DNA from: Lenzites betulinus
Taxonomy: Eukaryota; Basidiomycota; Agaricomycetes; Polyporales; Polyporaceae
DNA length: 64,000 nucleotides
Direction: 5' to 3'
Assembly (NCBI GenBank): GCA_022264855.1
Contig: JABYQU010000009.1
Coordinates: 682,001-746,000 of the forward strand
The notes under the pieces are model-generated. The model worked only from the letters and a program-made list of their open reading frames with translations, searched no databases and was not told the DNA's origin. Shown here piece by piece: positions 46,836 through 58,606 of the stretch. Every line of letters starts with the position of its first letter. Within the stretch, counting starts at the first letter, position 1. The translations under genes were made by a program, and so were the position numbers.

Positions 46836-47844
46836 TGAGGAATGCAAAACTATGACACGCGTGTCCCTGAAACCGGGGGCCCCATCGATGACACATCGCC
46901 GCACGGAAACGGCAAATGGAGTGGCGGTGGACACGGATCTGTGGTGTGGACGCAGATGGCAGATGGATACCCGGGCGTCAGGATACCGTTGTATGTCAGG
47001 TTTGTACCTATCTATGGGGGAGGACAGATGTCGTTGTTATAGCTCAGCTGATGGTTCGCGTCGTGATTCGAAAATACTAGAAATACGCCGTAGACCACCG
47101 CCATCACATGGCACACTGCTGCAACCCTGGTGCAGCTGCTGGCGACGATCGGCCAGCCCGCGGAGGATGTACTCTTCAGGGTACTTCTCCCACTCTGGTG
47201 CAGTTTGTGGTGATACCCTACCGGCAGCCCACGGAGGATACACTTACCGGAAGTACTTTGACATCGGTGACATCAGCGCGGGAGATTTCTTATGACGCTA
47301 CTACAACGATCCACGACGCGAATGGGATGATGTCGTCACCAGCTGTCATCGAAGTACCAACTCGCCGGAGATGGCTGTGGTTGCCGAAGTAGGAGCCCAC
47401 TTGTAGGGTTCTCTCATGGTGAGATCATCGACGTAGGCACATGGAAGGTACGTACCTCATGGTGCGTTGTCGAAGGATGCAGTATCCAGGTATTCCTATC
47501 CGGGGAGACGGCACTTTGACTTCTGACCGGATGGTTCCTAGACATGGAATATCGAACCGGAGTTCGAGAAGACCCCCTTCTGAGACGTTGGACAGCACTG
47601 GACCGCCTACTGTACACAACCCGAATGCCGGCGACGGCGCACTAGCCCTCATCCCGCCGGCCATCGCGACTTCTAGAGCTCCCGATCGCGACGTAGTACA
47701 GAACACAAATACCTTCGCAGGGACCATCTACGGCATCCCAATTTACCAGGAGCTAACAGACCGCAGTGTCAGCCCCAGTTATCCAAGGCAATGAGCCGCG
47801 AGGAGCGGGGGCGCAGGGACTCGGGACGGGAAGCAACGTCATGC
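46836..47844. other. Intergenic, 1 kb
   Basis: Between the WW-like gene (+) and the F-box gene (-). A rightward frame at 47441-47794 is Pro/Arg-rich without domain. A weak imperfect duplication of about 65 bp (GGTGCAG...GGAGGAT) sits near 47130-47245. Confidence 0.35.
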
Positions 47845-49186
47845 TCACCTTACGCTCAGCACAGAGCCTGATCGGACTTCCAGGACACCACGGGCATGCA
47901 ATGCAGGGAACGCCTTGGCGACGGCGGCCGCGCCGTGCTTCGCATTTTGCGCAGCCCGGGTGGCAATGACAAGTTTCCGCAGTGACGGCATCTCCAGCAG
48001 CACCTCTTCGATCTCGTGGAAGTCCACCGGTATGCGCCCCTGTGTCCCTGGGAGAGGCGCTGTACTCCCCCGCGGCAGAGCGGAGACGGCGGACATGTAG
48101 ACGACGACGGTGTGGACGGATGCCGGGACACGCGAGAGGAGGTCCCGGTAGGACGTGACGCACCGGCGCATCTCTGCGACGTCGGAGAGCGTACACGCCA
48201 TCGGAAGCGGCATGCTTGTCCGGAACGTGCGGACGCGCGCACATGCCGACAGGCACAGCGCGTCCCAGTCTTCGGCCAGAACTGCGTCGGGCGAGGGGAA
48301 AAGCGAAAGGGGGCGCAGGCGAGAGTCAGCTGTAATGTCTTGCGGGTGAGCGAATGCTATACCGACTTGCACTGCCCTTGTCCTCGACCCAGGACGGGAC
48401 GGCCATGTTGAGCTCGAGGTCGGCGAGGCTGTGTCCGACGGTGCGGAGGAACGCCCCGACGGGTGCGCACCCGCTCCATTCCCGCCAGTTGCAATGAAAA
48501 GTCTGTAGCACACCCGGGGTGAGGGCCGGTGCGAGCGCAGAGAGGATCGCGACCGGGGAGTCGTCCACCGTCTCTAGGTCAGCCCAGAGGTCTTGGACGT
48601 GGATACGCACGTCCAGGGTCCCCTGCGGGAGCACTGGGCACGGGTCGAACGAGACTAGCTCAAGTTCGAGGCGGTCGAGGCGGAAGTGGGATAGCATCTC
48701 GAGAAACGGTCCGATCTCCTGGTGGGCGCTACCGAAGATGTGTAGCACGCCCAGGTCGATGGGCGGTGCGCTGTGTGCCGCCGCCGGATCCGTGCGTCGG
48801 GTCGAATGTACGACATGTACGAAGTATAGCTGACATTCGCGCAGACGAGGGAGCGCGCGTGCGGTCCGCGCCAGAGTGGACGGTGTAACAGAAGCTTCCA
48901 GGCTACCGTCCACGCCAGGCGGCTGTTCGTCCATCGGCTTGTGCAGCATTAGCGACCGTACATGGCTGGTAATGTCGGGGTGGGTGCCGAGAAAATACAG
49001 AAAGCCGACGAGGCGCTGCTCGCAGGCATAGAGCGAGACGATGGCGAATAACCGCGGCCGACTAACTTGTAGCCACGAGCGACAGACGAGGCTGCAGCTC
49101 CTGAGAATGGACTTGTTGTTCCCCAGATAGTCGAGAATAATGTGGAAGATTTCCTGTGGCAGATCTTGGATACCGCGGGAGTTCAT
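47845..49186 (-). CDS. F-box protein
   Basis: Substrate adaptor of SCF ubiquitin ligases. The start at 49186 (MNSRGIQDLPQEIFHIILDY) places the F-box at residues about 5-45 (LPQEIFHIILDYL...CSLVCRSWLQVSRPRLF). The rest is the variable, leucine-rich-repeat-like body typical of Agaricomycete F-box proteins (DLGVLHIFGSAHQ, FHCNWREWSGC). One short intron of about 46 nt near 48395-48350 joins VEDKGT to DSRLRPLSLFPSPDAV. The stop is at 47845. The target cannot be told. Confidence 0.8.
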
Positions 49187-49631
49187 GGTTTGGCTCCGCG
49201 TGAAGATTATGGTACTAATGATAGAGTCAGTTACTACCACGCCAGGTTGCTGTATTATTCAGGACATAGCCTCGTTACTGGAGCACCCTAGAGTTACCTT
49301 GTGTGGTTCTAGAATGGAGATGTTCTCTGAGACTCATGCAGAGCTTGATGGTGGCACAGAACGTACGCGGCTTTTGAACGGAGTAACCTTGTACAATGTT
49401 ACTATACTTACCAATCCAACCACGCGAACGTTAAGTACAAAATACAAAACTCATTTCATTATTATTATGGACATTTTTATAAAGCCAGTGGGATAGATAA
49501 AACTTAATCATTATCGTTATGTCTTACACTCGAAATGACGCGTGCAGGCGCTAGCTAAGAATAAGCCTGACACGTCGCGCTGCTGCGCGGGCGCCCGCGA
49601 CCTGCAAGACTCTCTTCCCGACGTCCACAAT
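49187..49631. other. Intergenic, divergent promoters
   Basis: AT-rich between the F-box gene and SWP1; nothing recognised. Confidence 0.4.
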
Positions 49632-50636
49632 ATGGCGGTCGGCGCACTCTCTTGGTTTCTGCTCTCGCTAGTTGCGATAGGGGCACATGCCGCCACGCTC
49701 ACTCTTCAATCCCCGCGATTCACCATCTCTGCCTCGGACGCGAGCCAGCTTCGTTCAGAGCCGTGAGTTTCAGCCACCGTGTTATAGTATGCGTATTGAC
49801 ACGTCGCGTTCACCCAGAATCTCGCTCGCGCAAAAGCCCTCCCCAGCGCTCTCGCTAGGCTCTTCGGATGTATTGAAGCTCACCTTCCAAGTTGTTGACA
49901 AGGAGGACGGGAAGGGCGTCCAGCCGCACCAGACGTTCCTGCGGTTTTACGACGCGGCTACGGGAGAGGAGGGCATCCAGCCTATCAAAGTGACACCCGG
50001 CGGGAAGGCGAAGTTCGAGCTGGTGAGTGTTCTACGCATGAATGTAACACGGATTACTGGAAGCATTACTGTCCCAGAACATGGCCCGTCCCCCAAGCTC
50101 TCTTCCGCCTACCACCGCCGACCCCTTGAAGGTCACTCTTTACCTCGGATCATTCGTTCATGCACCCGTCCAGTACGAGCTATTCGACCTCGTTCTGCCG
50201 CCTTCGCAACCCCCGGCACTCCACGCGGACGAGGCGTCCTTCCATGTCCGTCCCGAGATCCAACACACATTCCGTCCGGACCAGAAGCTTCCGCTCAAGG
50301 TGATCTCGGCATTCTTCACCATCCTTCTTGCGTCACCCTGGGTTGTGCTTCTCGGAATGGTATGTTTCCTGTCTTACCTATCTGCCGCCCGTGCTAAACA
50401 TGGCATTGCAGTGGTCGCATATTCGCCCTCAAGTCCCGCACCTCTTCTCGCCGAACATCTTTCCCTTCATCGCGACGCTCGCGGCGTTTGAGGGTCTCCT
50501 GGTCTGGTACTGGGTTGCGTTGCGACTCGGTCAGGTCCTGCTTTACGGCGCCATCCTCGCTATCCCCACAGCATTCACCGGACAGCGCGCATTGGCGGCT
50601 CTTAATGAGAGGCGTCTGGGCAAAAGCTCGAAGTAG
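49632..50636 (+). CDS. SWP1: Oligosaccharyltransferase subunit Swp1 (ribophorin II)
   Basis: ER membrane subunit of the N-glycosylation complex. The start at 49632 gives a signal peptide (MAVGALSWFLLSLVAIGAHA). Exons then read TLTLQSPRFTISASDASQLR, ISLAQKPSPALSLGSSDVLK-LTFQVVD, GKGVQPHQTFLRFYDAATG, LKVTLYLGSFVHAPVQYELF, PEIQHTFRPDQKLP. Three C-terminal transmembrane segments follow: VISAFFTILLASPWVVLLGM, FPFIATLAAFEGLLVWYW and QVLLYGAILAIPTAF. FRPDQKLPPK-like sequence before the first membrane segment is a family mark. The protein ends ALAALNERRLGKSSK. About 280 residues, shorter than human ribophorin II but normal for fungi. Confidence 0.9.
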
Positions 50637-51543
50637 CGTTTATGTGTCCTTAGGGAACAGTATAAATTATATCACAATAACACCGTGCGTGCTCTCACTC
50701 TCCTAGCTTCGGTGTGCCGTTGGTGGATGGTGTAAGTATTTATATCGTTGCAGTTCAAGAAGGGAGAGGGTGGCGATGTACACGTGTTACATAGCACTCG
50801 ATCGAACCTCAACCACATCGCCGCTAAAATTGAAGCAATGTAACGCTACACACATACGCGTCGGGCGACCCGGAGAAGCTTTGGGCCCAGGCACGGCACA
50901 TCTCACCTGACGTTGTTCGATGCTGTTATAATATGCTTAGTACCGTTTGTTTGATGTACACATCTCCCCTGTCCGCGTGACAGAAGACGGCGATCGTTGG
51001 TAGTAAGCATAAGGGTATCTAGCAGTTTGTGTCGTAATCATACTATGACATCCTAAAGCCGATCTAGTTGTTGAAACTCAATGTACAGAATTCAGCTAGA
51101 GCATGCCCCGCCATCTAACAAATGACGGGCAACTCAAAACGTGTAAGTATCTGCAACGGCAGAGTTTACAGAGCTTACATACGACTTGTTATCCTCTTTC
51201 CTCCCGCTATATATGCAATCATCGTTACCGACGACGTCAATACCTTTGTTGCCGCAGCATTCGCATACCTGTCAAACTTTCTAGCACTGGGATATTCTTT
51301 ATGCCTCCGCCTCTCGCGCTTAGAACTGCGTGCCGGACCAGACTGCTAACCAAGTTCCAGCTCACGGCGCTGCCTGCCAGCGTCTATGTCCAATCGTTCT
51401 ACAACACCTGCCTAATTAAGTGGCAGACTTGCAGATACAGGCGCCCGTCGCTGCGGCAGTGAATAAGCGCCTTGTTTGTCCTTCTAGCTTCGCGCCACCA
51501 CTCGCTGCTTTACCCCTATCCTCACCCTCGAGATCAAACATAC
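50637..51543. other. Intergenic, 0.9 kb
   Basis: Short overlapping frames around 51103-51462 include one hydrophobic stretch but no domain or splice partner. Confidence 0.35.
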
Positions 51544-53957
51544 ATGCCCAGCGCTCAGAAACGCGCCAGATCAGGAGCGCATCTAACTAATGTCGGCGGA
51601 ATGGCAGCGGAGACCCACAAATCCCACTTTCTGAGCCTGCCCCTAGAACTTGTAGCGGAAGTTCTCTCTCATGTGCCCTCGACACGCGACGTCCTCGCGA
51701 TCGCTCGCACCAGCAAGTTCCTTTGTAGTACACTAGTCAACAACCCCGCTACAGTCTTCATCTGGCGTCAAGCGCGTGCGCGCGACGCCATTCCGGATCC
51801 CCCTCCAGGCATGGCAGAGCCAACCCTGGCAGCACTTCTTTTCGATTCTGGGATCTGTGCAGTAAGGGTCTCTACACAGTATGACGCGTTTATCACTACT
51901 TTGGAGAACTGACACGCCATCCAGTTTTGTGGCAAGACAACACATGCGTTGCATTACTCTTATGCACTACGAGCCCGCGTTTGCGATACGGTTGTACGTA
52001 TATACTACACGTTCTAACGAATATATGCTCATGACTATCAGAAATCATGCTTGAACACTTGGCGGTCAGTGATACTTCTCTTTCTTATCCTCAAGTCCTT
52101 CTAAGACCGTTTGTGCTAGAGCCTTCAACGTACACCGGATCACCGCTGACGAACAAGAAACATACCATGATATCATACAATGGATACCGCGTCTTGAACG
52201 AATTGATGGCAAGTTAAGCCAGCCGGGGAGCTAGAAAACATCTCACTAATCAAACTCCAGGTGATTACCCCCATAGCACCATCGTCAGCAAAGATTCGTG
52301 GGTGCAGGCCATCAATGAGCGCAATAAGGCTTATGCACTTGGCCCGGATGCTGTCAGCGCATATATGCAGACCAAACAGGTGCTCGCAGATGCACTCCCC
52401 GCGAAGATGGAGGTACGTCCCTGGTAGATCGCCACATCGCCACACGATATCGACAATGCGGTGTATAGGCGTATAAGAAACTTATAACGTGGCGTGACGC
52501 CCGCGAGAAAGTGAGGAAGATGTGGACTTGCGAGCTGGGACCAGCGACGTGCGTTATTGCAAACGTTATCACTTCTTCGCGTGACTCATTCTTTGTCTTG
52601 CCACTAGGGCCGTTCAACACGCATCTCAGATTGGATGCAACAAATGGGACATCTTGCAGTCGGTGACGTATGCGACGGCTTATCATGCTAAAGTACGTTG
52701 TCATGAGAAGTGGACTGAACAAGGTATATCGCCGCGTGCCACACAGCGTCGAAGCCGCTGATCCACTTTGTTTTAGAATTCCATGAGATGAAAGAAACAG
52801 TACTCGCTGAGATCGAAAGCCACAGGCAGAGAAAGAAGACGCGCGAACATGACCTCGCGCTTGTCAAGAAGCGCACCCACGTCGAGCAAGAGTACGCTCG
52901 CCTGCGGAGTGAGGATCAGCAGGCCATTTTGCCTAGCCTGCCCGAGTTTCGCCAGCTATCAGTCGTCAAGACCATCGTGGCATCGCCGAACGCGAAGAAT
53001 AGCAGCCTTGCAGACCCATTGGTCGCCTCGATCCTCCAGGACAACCTCAAGCAGTGGGCCGACGCCGCCCGGGCCGCCCTTGCGGCGACACTCGGTTTCC
53101 CCGGATGGAAAAACATGAGCAAGAAGAAGCTGCATCCCGTGGACCGTCTGACCGCGCGGTTCCGGTGCAAGAGGTGCGATGCCGCCGGCAAGGATACCGG
53201 AATCGACGGCGGCCTGGACTTCGCGCGTGCATGTGAGCACATCTGCAGCCTGGGGAGCAAGAAGGCACGCCACAAGCAGAGGTGGAATTCGGACAACTTC
53301 GTCCCTGATCAGCGGGTATGTCCCTGAGCATGCACGCGAATAGCTTAGACCCAAAGCTTACTCGCGCCGCTCCGGCGTCGTAGAGTATAGATGCCGTCCG
53401 CCAGGTCCTTGAGCTGTGCGGCACTAAACCCGAGGACGCGGAATCTTTGACGATCGCCGATAGCGTTGGGGATCGGGTCCAGTGCACCTCCTGTTCGGTC
53501 AACATGGACGTGCGGAGTGTGGTACGTAACTCCGTACTCGCCCTGGCTGTTAGTATCTGACCCGGCTTTACAGGCGCGCCATTGCAAACGTCATGAGGCA
53601 TGCAACTACAAATTGCTCCCTGAGTCTGATGAGCATATTCTCGAGCATGGATTAGCGGCAAAGATAATGGAGGAATCGGATACCGTGCTCAACCCTCAAA
53701 GATATAAAAAGACATTCGCCTGCCGGCACTGCAAGCCCATCCCTGCCGGGGGGCAGCCCAAGTTGATGATATTCGATGGCCTTCGGTCGCATCTGAAGGA
53801 GAAGTGCGTATAACCCCATCCAGGACTCTCGCATCGAGTCTTGCGGGCAGGCTGCTAATGAAAGGCTTGCGTATCTAGACATGGAGTCGCTTGGATAGGT
53901 GACGAAGACTTCTACACCCAGAAGGACTCAGATACATCTGCCAACCATCGCACGTAA
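51544..53957 (+). CDS. F-box-like protein with C-terminal Cys clusters
   Basis: Multi-exon gene starting at 51544 (MPSAQKRARSGAHLTN). The F-box (FLSLPLELVAEVLSHVPSTR-DVLAIARTSKFL) is at residues about 32-70, followed by WRQARARDAIPDPPPG. Next comes a short Cys-containing exon (FCGKTTHALHYSYALRARVC), a family mark of Agaricomycete F-box proteins. Later exons encode a charged helical stretch (MKETVLAEIESHRQRKKTRE), then two Cys/His clusters (FRCKRCDAAGKDTG...CEHICSLG; RHCKRHEACNYKLLPESDEH... CRHC) that could bind zinc. The final exon follows the 53813-53880 intron (KEK-HGVAWIGDEDFYTQ) to a TAA at 53955-53957. Exon edges between 51900 and 52790 are uncertain. Confidence 0.65.
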
Positions 53958-54884
53958 CGTACAGAAGCACCCTCAGTTCTATATCCGACTGTACTGGTAT
54001 CTTCCCTTTATCTGTACTTGTACCGTACGTCTTGTGCTCTCCAAAGCCGTAATCAGACCTCTTGAAACGCGCGTCTTGAGGCGGAATGTCTCACGACGTC
54101 GCAATGGTATTATGTTGCTTTCAGATATAACCCGCTTCGAGAAGTTCGAGGAGACCGAGCCGGAGTTCACTAGAGTCCGTCGCGGTGCTTCGCTTGCTTC
54201 GATCATGCGCTGTGCGCATCACGAGACTAACCCCGACGCTCCCACATCAATCTTCCGTGCGGCCGCCCTCGTGCTCGACGGTTGGAGACGTCTTTCATCC
54301 TGAGCTGGTGCGTCCTTTTTCTGGCTCCTCCGGCCTTTCACCGAGGTCACCAGTGCGCTTACAGCACAAATACGTGTCGGTCGGGTGTAGCGCGGAGGCT
54401 CGCCAAACGCCTGTACAAGCCCAACGCACTGACACCGGACGTCTGTGCGGCGCGTCGTGCGAGCTGGATGATGCGCACCTGCTGCATCAGAACAAACCAT
54501 CTGCTTGCGACGCCGTCATGTGAGTCGGCGGGCCCACCTTGCGCGCACTCCCGGCTGTGCGGTCTGACCCCTCGATGATTGAAGCCACGCCAAAATAACC
54601 GCCTCCTCCCGCCCCGTGCGAGCTATCTGCGTGCTCGTGCGGTCATTAGCCAGGCACTGTACACGCCCCACGGGGACCGCAGGACGGGGCGACGGAATCG
54701 GCGGAAGTCGAGTATCGCCAGCGATGGAGTGGCCAGCGTGCCGTATGCGTACCCGGTAGGGCCGAAGGTGGGCCTGAAAGAAGTCGGGCGGGTTTCACCC
54801 CGTATATAATCCCGCTATGCTCAACGAGCACCCTCACGCCCGCCCTCCATCCCGGTCTATCCTCCGCGTTTTTCGAGGGTCGCG
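53958..54884. other. Intergenic, GH47 promoter side
   Basis: A frame at 54185-54523 has no domain. The right end holds the TATA element of the mannosidase gene. Confidence 0.4.
54803..54810 (+). promoter_or_regulatory. TATA box of GH47 gene
   Basis: TATATAAT, about 75 bases before the ATG at 54885, in a well-placed core promoter context. Confidence 0.5.
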
Positions 54885-57278
54885 ATGGTCTCCAAGCTGC
54901 TCCGCGTGTTCGCTCTTGCTGCTGGGCTCTCCTCGAGCGTGGTGAACGTGCTCGGCGCGAACATCCAGGACCCGTTCATTAGACTGCCGTCGGATGCGGC
55001 GCAGCGCAGGCAGGACGTGAAGAACGTGTTCTTGGAGAGCTGGAATGCGTACAAGTATGTAGGGCTGAATATAGTGTGGTGCAGTCATTGATGTGTCCTC
55101 CCACTTTGCTTTCAGGGATATCGCGTTCCCTCATGATGACCTTACACCCATCTCCGAGTCCTTCACGGACGGCCGGAACGGGTGGGGTGCTTCGGCGGTC
55201 GACGCGCTGACTACGCTCGTGGGTGCTTCTGTTGTCAATCCTATTGCGTGCAGACATTGAAAGCTTTATAGTTTATCATCGAAGAAACAGTGAGTTACAT
55301 GCAAACCGTATTGGGACATATTCTGAGCGACTTGGGAACAGGAAATCTTCGAGGAGATCGTGAACTTCACCAGTCATATTGACTTCACCATCTCCCACAC
55401 GACCGACACCGTCAGGTACGGCTCGTTCGCGCACGCACACCAACTATATCCTGACGGGACATCCTCGCAGTCTCTTCGAGACGACCATTCGGTATCTCGC
55501 AGGCATGCTGAGCGCGTACGAGCTCAGCGGGAAGAAATACCCCGCCCTGATCAAACAGGCTGAGATTCTCGGCACAAAGATGACGGCGGCGTTCATCAAC
55601 GTGAGTACGCCGCGCGTGTACTCGGACGTGCGTGCTGACGGGTCCCCAGGGGAACAAAGTGCCGTTTGGCGAGCTCAACTTCAACACGAGCACCCCGGTT
55701 ATCCAAACGGTGAGCGGCGCATACGTAACGCGCTTGAGCGGAACCCTGACGATCTGCGCAGTCGAACATCGCAGAAGCCGGCACGGTAAGTCGCTTGGGC
55801 CTCGTGCTGTTAGGCATTGTCTGATCGTACGCACAGCTTACCCTCGAGTGGTCGAGGCTTGCGTAAGTGGCTTGCATGCTTCCAGGGTATGCACGGTGTG
55901 CTGACCTCCCCCGCAGGAAGTACAGCGGGAACGACACCTTCCGCGCTTTGGCTGAGGGCTCAGTCAGGCAGATCGCCAGTTTGGTAAGGATGTCTCCCTT
56001 TTATCCGCGAATTACCTTCTGATGTCGTCTGTTGTGTGCATCAGACCGGTCCTATTCCCGCATTCCCCGCCCAGGGTATCGACCCCTCCACTGGGCAGTC
56101 CGTCGGCGCCTACGTTGTAAGTTAGCATTTGTGATGGTGCGCGAGGATCTTGCTGATGGCTCGCAGACGTGGGGCGGAGGCTCGGACAGCTACCTCGAGT
56201 ACCTGATTAAGTATGCGCGCATCACGAACACGAACGACAACCTCTTCGCGGACACATGGCATACTGCGGTCGACTCCTCTATCCACACTCTCCTGAGGGT
56301 ACGCCTTTCTTTCGCTTATCATCCCTCCAGCTTACTGATAGTCTCGAATAGCAATCTACTGTGGGCAACCACACGTACCTTGCCGATCTCGACGACAGCC
56401 GCACTATTCGCCACATTGGCTCACACTTGGCGTGCTTCATGGCAGGTAACTGGATCATGGGCGGAAAGATGCTGAACAACAACACCATCGTCAACATCGG
56501 CCTCCAGTTGAACGAGGGCTGCTGGAACACCTACGCTAGCACGGCGTAAGCATCTACCACGCTAGTCTCGAATGACCTCCCACTCATTATTCGCACGCAA
56601 CAGGACTGGTATTGGCCCCGAGGCGTTCGGCTACATCTCCAGCGACGGCGACTTCACCGGCTCAGGCGACCCGGGCGAGGGCGACCTCTCGTTCTACAAC
56701 CGCAACGGGTTCTACATCCTCCCGGGCAACTCGGACTACTTCATGCGCCCGGAGGTGCTCGAGTCGAACTTCTACGCGTGGCGCGCGACGGGCGACACGA
56801 AGTTCTATGAGCGTGCGGTGTCCGCGACGAACAGCTTCGCGACGTTCCTCAAGACGCCGACGGTCGCGTTCGCGCCAATCGACGACGTCGACTCGACGGA
56901 CTCGGACTTCATCGACGACATGGAGAGTTTCTGGTTCGCGGAGGTCCTGAAGTACCTGTGAGTGCTCATAGCAGGAGGATCGTGCTCGGTCGCGGGATGG
57001 ACGCTCATGATATGTCGCGCAGCTACCTCACCTTCGATGACCCCAACCGTATCAGCCTGGACAACTGTGAGTAGAGCGAGCCTTCCTTATTATATACCGG
57101 ACTCACCCTGTGCACAGTCGTGTTCAACACGGAGGCCCACCCCTTCATCGCGCCACCGGCCAAGTCCGTGTACGGCAGCGGCAAGCTGACGGCCTCCACT
57201 GAGCCGTTCAAGTCGACTTCCGGCCCGCTCCCGCTCGTCAGCTTCTCCCCCAAGCTGCCGGGGAAGATCCCCAACTAA
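54885..57278 (+). CDS. Secreted GH47 alpha-1,2-mannosidase
   Basis: Class I mannosyl-oligosaccharide alpha-mannosidase, acting on N-glycans in the secretory path or outside the cell. Signal peptide at residues 1-25 (MVSKLLRVFALAAGLSSSVV). Core after splicing: VFLESWNAYKDIAFPHDDLT, GWGASAVDALTTLFIIEET, EEIVNFTSHIDFT, then SLFETTIRYLAGMLSAYEL, GELNFNTSTP, AGTLTLEWSRLAKYSG, TWGGGSDSYLEYLIK, HLACFMAGNWIMGG, TGIGPEAFGYI, FYILPGNSDYFMRPEVLES, DDMESFWFAEVLKYLYLTFD and FVFNTEAHPFIAPP near the end; FNTEAHPF is the Ca-binding Thr signature of GH47. About twelve short introns. The acidic residues of the family (in FETTIRYL, RPEVLES, FNTEAH) are kept, so the enzyme should be active. Confidence 0.9.
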
Positions 57279-57735
57279 ACAGCGGTTGAGGAGACCGTGC
57301 TCTTGCTTCTGCAGGCGCGCTGAGTGTGTAGATGGAGCGGAATGTTTGTATAAACTGTAACTTTATGACCTTGCTTTGATTGGTAGTCTTGCAACCTGTT
57401 TTTTTCTGCATTAGCGATGCATCACAGACGGCTAGAGTGCAAACGCTCTCGTTAATTGCCCAAGATGTTCCAGTACTAAAGCCACTGGCAGTTGTATGGA
57501 TTCTCGGACATTGTTTTCGCCGATGCTGCTCAGCTGGGTTGATTTCAAGTGTCTGGTTCTGTCAGATCAGACGTGTATGTACATGCATGATCTGAGCACG
57601 AGTGCTACATGATCAAAGAGTACGTATGTCATGCAGCAGTCGAGACATTGAAGTATGGTCAGTTTCACAAAGAGGGAACCATAATATCTTGCGTCCCTAT
57701 TACTGCATAGCTACATCAGTAGTCAGCACTAATGT
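57279..57735. other. Intergenic, GH47 3' flank
   Basis: AT-rich; nothing seen before the tRNA gene. Confidence 0.4.
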
Positions 57736-57807
57736 GGCTCTATAGCTCAGTGGTAGAGCATACGATTGCAGATCGTAGGGTCCCGTGTTCGAACCACGGT
57801 GGGGCCT
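57736..57807 (+). tRNA. tRNA-Cys (GCA), intronless
   Basis: A full cloverleaf: acceptor GGCTCTA pairs with TGGGGCC (two G-U), D arm GCTC/GAGC with loop AGTGGTA, anticodon stem TACGA/TCGTA around loop TTGCAGA (anticodon GCA), T arm CCGTG-TTCGAAC-CACGG, discriminator T. A-box (TAGCTCAGTGG) and B-box (GTTCGAACC) match the RNA polymerase III promoter. A T-rich run (CGTTTTG) follows as terminator. Confidence 0.95.
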
Positions 57808-57937
57808 TCGTTTTGTGCCAAATCACTACGATCCTTCGTACTTTGAACTTTAAGCTTTAAAAAGTTCCATCTGCAAAGTGATAAATATTTAAATGTCAAA
57901 GTATGTCCATTATGATTATTTTCCCTGACGTGTACAC

Positions 57938-57945
57938 GTTCTCAG
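57938..57945. repeat. 8-bp target-site duplication, left copy
   Basis: GTTCTCAG, identical to 58599-58606. Confidence 0.85.
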
Positions 57946-58598
57946 TAGGGCACGGGCGATTAGGTCGAGGTGATTCACCGTGTGCTAATTTACAGGTGTA
58001 ATTCACCGTGATTCACATGTGAATCTCGAAAGGCCCAAAAGTGCTGGGTGAATTAGAGTGAATTAGACTTACCCTTATAGATGACCTCCGCTGGCCGGCA
58101 GCGGGCAGGAACTTGCGCTCAGCGTTGGTGAACGACGCCAGATAGTTACATGAGTTCTGCTATGTCAGCGTGGCTTCGTTGGTATGTTTAAGCGCAAGGT
58201 ATGTCTTGATTTTATAGGCGTCAGCCACTGGTGCCCGCGGACGGCGCTCGAACTTGACGTCAACCGCTGCCAGTGATTCAAGTACGCCAGCCTGAGCGAC
58301 CACTAGTTCGACCCAAGGTGAGGCGAATAACCGTGTTGCAGTGGTACTGCAGAGTCGACCACGAGCACTATACTAGACTATACGCCCTTTCAATGCAGGC
58401 ATACCGGAGCAAACGGGTCTGATTTGTGGTGTGAATCACCTCGTAATTCACCCATTTTCACCGTAATTCACCGTAATTCACCGCATATGTAATTCACCGT
58501 CATTCACCTATGTCAATCTCGCCCCGAGAGGGGGTTCCGAGATTCACTGCTAATTAGCAGGGTGAATTAGGTCCCAAATCCTAATTCACCGTGCCCTA
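57946..58598. mobile_element. Non-autonomous hAT-type element, 653 bp
   Basis: Terminal inverted repeats of 19 bp (57946-57964 and 58580-58598) start TAGGGCACGG and end ATTAGG, differing at three central bases. They are flanked by the 8-bp duplication GTTCTCAG. Both ends carry many copies of the motif AATTCACCG/CGGTGAATT (dense at 58440-58510 and around 57990-58065), which look like sub-terminal transposase sites. There is no transposase frame. It is unrelated in sequence to the element at 34261-34747 and lies about 140 bp downstream of the tRNA gene. Confidence 0.85.
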
Positions 58599-58606
58599 GT
58601 TCTCAG
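58599..58606. repeat. 8-bp target-site duplication, right copy
   Basis: GTTCTCAG, matching 57938-57945. Confidence 0.85.
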
